From Clostridium sp. CAG:451 (GTDB lineage: Bacteria > Bacillota_I > Bacilli_A > RF39 > UBA660), in NCBI GenBank assembly GCA_000438295.1, contig FR901043.1, positions 1-24,513 of the forward strand: a stretch of 24,513 bases of DNA. The letters run 5' to 3'. The notes under the pieces were generated by a model. That model saw only the letters and a program-made list of their open reading frames with translations. It searched no databases and was not told where the DNA came from. The position numbers were made by a program, and so were the translations under genes. Positions 21,870 to 24,513 of the stretch are shown here, in pieces (within the stretch, counting starts at the first letter, position 1; the number at the start of each line of letters is the position of its first letter).

Positions 21870-24028
21870 AAGGTAAATTATCAAAAATTATTTTTCATAA
21901 TAATCAAAATGGTTATACAGTAGGACTTTTAAAAGTAAAGGAATCTGATATAGATGATTTAGTTAATAAAACAGTAACCTTTACTGGTAATTTACCAGAT
22001 CTTAATGAGATAGATACTTATATAATGACTGGTAATTTAACTAATCATGAAAAGTATGGAAGCCAGTTTCAAGTAAAGTCTATTAATAGAATAATGCCTC
22101 AAGAGACTGATGCCATGATTGATATTTTATCTAGTAATTTATTTAAAGGAATAGGTAAGAAAACAGCAGAGAAACTAGTATCTGTTTTTAAAGAAAAGAC
22201 ATTTGATGTTATTTTAAATGATACTAGTAATTTATTATTAATACCTGGTATTAGTGAAAAACAAGCTAAGACTTTAAAAGAGGCTTTAAAACAATATCAA
22301 GGTAGTTATGAAGATATTTTGATGCTTAATAAATTAGGATTTAGTACTAGTGAAAGTATGAAGATATATCATTATTATAAAGATAAATTAAATGAAGTAT
22401 TAGATGGTAACTTATATAATATTTATTATGATATTGATGAGATATCCTTTCCAAGAGTTGATAGTATCTTTGTAGCAAAGTATGAAAAAGATTCACCAAG
22501 TAGGGTAGCAGGTGCTATTGTTTATATAATTAAGACTTTATCAATGACTTATGGTCATACTTATTTTTCTAAGGAAGAAGTTAATTCTTACTTATTTAGA
22601 GTATTAAAAGTAGGGGTTAGTGAAAAAGTAGTAGCTGATGCTTATAACAGCTTGTTAGTTGATGAGAGAATAGTTATTAAAGATGATAGATTATATCTAT
22701 GGGAAATGTATGAGGCTGAAACTTTAATTGCTAGAAGATTAAGACTTTTAGCTCATGAGGATAAGATTAAGTATAAGAATCTTGATACAAAGATAAAAGA
22801 GATAGAGACTCATTATGGAATAGTTTATACTACTGAACAATTAGATGCTATTAAGCTTGCTATTACAAGAAAAGTAGCTATTATAACAGGAGGACCTGGT
22901 ACTGGTAAAACTACTATTTTAAAAGGTATACTCGATTTATATAAAGTATTATCATCATCTGATAAAATTAGACTAAATGAACAAATAGCTTTGTTAGCAC
23001 CAACTGGTAGAGCTAGTAAAAGAATGAGTGAAGTAACTAATTTTGAAGCTTCTACTATTCATAGATTTTTAAAATGGAATAAAGATACTAATCGTTTTCA
23101 AATAAATGAATATAATAAAAGTAGTGTCTCTTTTGTAATTATTGATGAAGCTAGTATGATAGATACTATGCTTTTAGCTAATCTTTTAAAAGGTTTAAAA
23201 TCATCTTGTCATATTATCTTTGTAGGAGATGCTAATCAGTTGCCATCAGTAGCAGCTGGAGACGTTTTAAATGATATGATAGAAAGTAAGGAACTTCCTG
23301 TTTATGCCTTGAAGAATTGGCATCGTCAAGGGACTGACTCTAAGATAATACCTTTCGCCCATAGGATAAATGAAGGAATACTTGATAGAGAATTATTAAA
23401 TAGTGGAAGTGATTTAGAATTTATTCCTTGTAAGGATAATGAAATAATTGAAGTAATAGGAAATGTTTGTAAAGATTATAATTCTTATGATTTACAGGTT
23501 TTAGCACCTATTTATAAGAATAGAAATGGTATATATGCTATAAATGATCATTTACAAAAATTATGGAATCCCAAAAGTCCTAGTAAAAAGGAAATTGAAG
23601 GAAATGAAGGTATCTATAGAGAAAAAGATAAAGTTATTCAACTTTCTAATATGAAAGATGAATCAGTCTTTAATGGTGATATTGGTATAATTGATCGAAT
23701 TAAGCTTTTAGGTAATAAAGAATTATATATTGATTATGATGGTAATTTAGTAAAATATACTAAAAGTATGTTACAAAACTTTACTTTAGGATATGCTATT
23801 TCTATACATAAGAGTCAAGGTAGTGAATTTGATACTGTTTTAATTCCTTTTACCTTTGATTATCGTAAGATGCTATATCGAAAGCTAATTTATACAGGTG
23901 TAACTAGATGTAAGAAAAAACTAATATTAGTAGGAGATATTAATGCTTTAGAACAAGCTATTAGAAATAATCAAGAACAGAAAAGAAGAACATCATTAAA
24001 ACTTTTTTTAGAAAATGGTATACTTTAG
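21857..24028 (+). CDS. recD2: RecD2-type SF1B DNA helicase (RecD/TraA family)
   Basis: RecD2 is an ATP-dependent 5'-3' helicase acting in DNA repair and replication-fork maintenance in bacteria without RecBCD. The first third is the RecD2-specific N-terminal region with helix-hairpin-helix modules (KGIGKKTAEKLVSVF, LLLIPGISEKQAKTL). The helicase core follows: Walker A GGPGTGKTT, motif Ia LAPTGRASKRM, Walker B IIDEASMID, motif III GDANQLPSVAAGDVL, motif V AISIHKSQGSEFDTV and motif VI YTGVTRCKKKLILVGD. The length (723) fits the family. GGGAGG is correctly placed before the ATG at 21857, which lies within the end of mtaB. Confidence 0.96.
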   Translation: MSEIKGKLSKIIFHNNQNGYTVGLLKVKESDIDDLVNKTVTFTGNLPDLNEIDTYIMTGNLTNHEKYGSQFQVKSINRIMPQETDAMIDILSSNLFKGIGKKTAEKLVSVFKEKTFDVILNDTSNLLLIPGISEKQAKTLKEALKQYQGSYEDILMLNKLGFSTSESMKIYHYYKDKLNEVLDGNLYNIYYDIDEISFPRVDSIFVAKYEKDSPSRVAGAIVYIIKTLSMTYGHTYFSKEEVNSYLFRVLKVGVSEKVVADAYNSLLVDERIVIKDDRLYLWEMYEAETLIARRLRLLAHEDKIKYKNLDTKIKEIETHYGIVYTTEQLDAIKLAITRKVAIITGGPGTGKTTILKGILDLYKVLSSSDKIRLNEQIALLAPTGRASKRMSEVTNFEASTIHRFLKWNKDTNRFQINEYNKSSVSFVIIDEASMIDTMLLANLLKGLKSSCHIIFVGDANQLPSVAAGDVLNDMIESKELPVYALKNWHRQGTDSKIIPFAHRINEGILDRELLNSGSDLEFIPCKDNEIIEVIGNVCKDYNSYDLQVLAPIYKNRNGIYAINDHLQKLWNPKSPSKKEIEGNEGIYREKDKVIQLSNMKDESVFNGDIGIIDRIKLLGNKELYIDYDGNLVKYTKSMLQNFTLGYAISIHKSQGSEFDTVLIPFTFDYRKMLYRKLIYTGVTRCKKKLILVGDINALEQAIRNNQEQKRRTSLKLFLENGIL
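23996..24024 (+). promoter_or_regulatory. Promoter of the 50-aa membrane peptide gene, inside the recD2 3' end
   Basis: TTAAAA (23996-24001), a 17-base spacer and TATACT (24019-24024) with extended TGG at 24016-24018. It overlaps the last codons of recD2. Confidence 0.45.
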
Positions 24029-24067
24029 AAAAAATTACTCATAATAGGATTAGGGAGGCATAATATT

Positions 24068-24220
24068 ATGAGTAAAAAAATGATGATATCTTTATCAGTT
24101 ATGGCCGGAATGGCTGGTGGAATGTATTTATATTTCAAAAACAATCCGGCTAAACTTGAAAGTTTAAAACATAAGATGATCGCATCAATTTATGATTTAG
24201 AAGATGACATGATGATGTAG
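24068..24220 (+). CDS. 50-residue single-pass membrane peptide, unknown function
   Basis: A short ORF (MSKKMMISLSVMAGMAGGMYLYFKNN...SIYDLEDDMMM) that standard length cut-offs would miss. It is supported by AGGGAGG at 24052-24058, an ATG at 24068, an upstream promoter and a tight hairpin terminator. Residues 5-23 form one hydrophobic helix rich in Gly, Ala and Met, followed by a lysine-containing helix and an acidic, methionine-rich tail. The topology is unclear: the basic N-terminus suggests the tail may be outside or along the membrane. I do not recognise a family; it resembles the short YtxH-like peptides common in Bacillota only in its layout. Confidence 0.65.
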   Translation: MSKKMMISLSVMAGMAGGMYLYFKNNPAKLESLKHKMIASIYDLEDDMMM

Positions 24221-24232
24221 TCATCTTTTTTA
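24201..24232 (+). terminator. Rho-independent terminator of the small membrane peptide gene
   Basis: A perfect eight-base-pair stem (AAGATGAC 24201-24208 with GTCATCTT 24220-24227) overlaps the stop codon and is followed by a run of six Ts. Its presence supports the reality of the short gene. Confidence 0.8.
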
Positions 24233-24325
24233 GTACGGAAAAAGTTAAAATATTAAAAAATTATTATTTAATTATAGTAATAGATAAGTATCAATGATAT
24301 AAAATAATTGAAAATATTTTTGTAA
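24233..24325. other. AT-rich intergenic stretch, nothing recognised
   Basis: Stops occur in all frames and no promoter pair, hairpin with T run, or RNA gene was recognised. Confidence 0.4.
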
Positions 24326-24513
24326 GATGCTAAGTTAGTCACTTACTGTTTTAGAGATAGTGTTTATCATACTAAAATAGATGGTGTAGAAAGCTATGAG
24401 ATTTATCTTAGTAACTTTAAAGGTGTTAAGTATAATGGTAAGAACAAGCTTGCAACACTGTGTTCTGTTTTAACCAGTGAGAGCATGGAAGAATTAAAAG
24501 AAATAGTAGGAAA
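24326..24513 (+). pseudogene. 5'-truncated fragment of an Rpn-like (PD-(D/E)XK nuclease transposase-type) gene
   Basis: An open frame runs from 24326 to the window end with no start codon or Shine-Dalgarno at its beginning and a TAA just before. The translation begins DAKLVTYCFRDSVYHTKID, continues SYEIYLSNFKGVKYNGKNKL and then TSESMEELKEIVG. It resembles the middle part of Rpn-family proteins (recombination-promoting nuclease, annotated as PD-(D/E)XK nuclease family transposase), in which an EIY/H-x-(I/L/P)-x-x-F motif is followed by a helical SMEEL region. The N-terminal nuclease core is missing, so it is probably a decayed copy. The family assignment is from memory of the motif and is moderate. 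Confidence 0.42.

Noticed and set aside
1..24513. Mycoplasma-type genetic code with TGA as tryptophan
   Set aside because: TGA ends the genes at 2493, 12690, 13556 and 20584 in operon-like contexts (overlaps or short gaps to the next start), and conserved tryptophans are TGG.

Overview
The window looks like a piece of chromosome from a very AT-rich, low-GC member of the Bacillota (Bacilli / Mollicutes-like gut lineages). The evidence is AGA-dominated arginine codons, Gram-positive housekeeping genes (yqeY, yqfQ-like, mtaB, recD2, rpsT), strong AGGAGG/AGGTGA Shine-Dalgarno sites, and a DUF285/BspA-type repeat protein of the kind common in mycoplasmas and gut Bacilli. TGA is a normal stop here: several genes end in TGA, and some of those TGAs overlap the next start codon. 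It is therefore not a Mycoplasma/Spiroplasma code-4 genome. I saw no insertion sequence, CRISPR array, tRNA or rRNA.

Layout. 1-862: 3' part of a DUF285 surface-repeat gene, broken by a 46-bp insertion. 974-2935: metallo-beta-lactamase-fold hydrolase, two unknown membrane or anchored proteins, and YqeY, closed by a strong terminator. 2979-5681: RNase HII and topoisomerase I. 5698-7992: a small Xre regulator diverging from an HD hydrolase / dTMP kinase-like / YetF-like operon, with a 21-bp palindrome between the two -35 boxes. 8043-10412: an anchored GHL10-type glycoside hydrolase and two type IV prepilins. 10478-11359: endonuclease IV. 11422-15850: a fully overlapping surface-polysaccharide operon (O-antigen-ligase-like protein, GT2 glycosyltransferase, RmlA, RmlC, RmlD, no RmlB). 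15853-16128 (minus): ribosomal protein S20. 16373-17321: YhhQ-like transporter and an anchored protein with a pilin-like ectodomain. 17323-17577 (minus): YqfQ-like protein. 17675-19879: PilC and prepilin peptidase. 19931-24028: an unknown protein, MtaB and RecD2. 24068-24220: a 50-aa membrane peptide. 24326-24513: an incomplete Rpn-like nuclease fragment running off the end.

Two themes go beyond housekeeping. The first is a dispersed type IV pilus/pseudopilus system: two prepilins, a PilC with an unusual N-terminal extension, a prepilin peptidase, and a pilin-like protein lacking the prepilin processing motif. No assembly ATPase is present in the window. The second is a compact rhamnose-containing cell-surface glycan operon. 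Many promoters share an extended -10 (TGnTATAAT-like), and three convergent gene pairs share bidirectional hairpin terminators built into their coding ends.

All calls come from reading the sequence and from recall of protein families. No database search was run.
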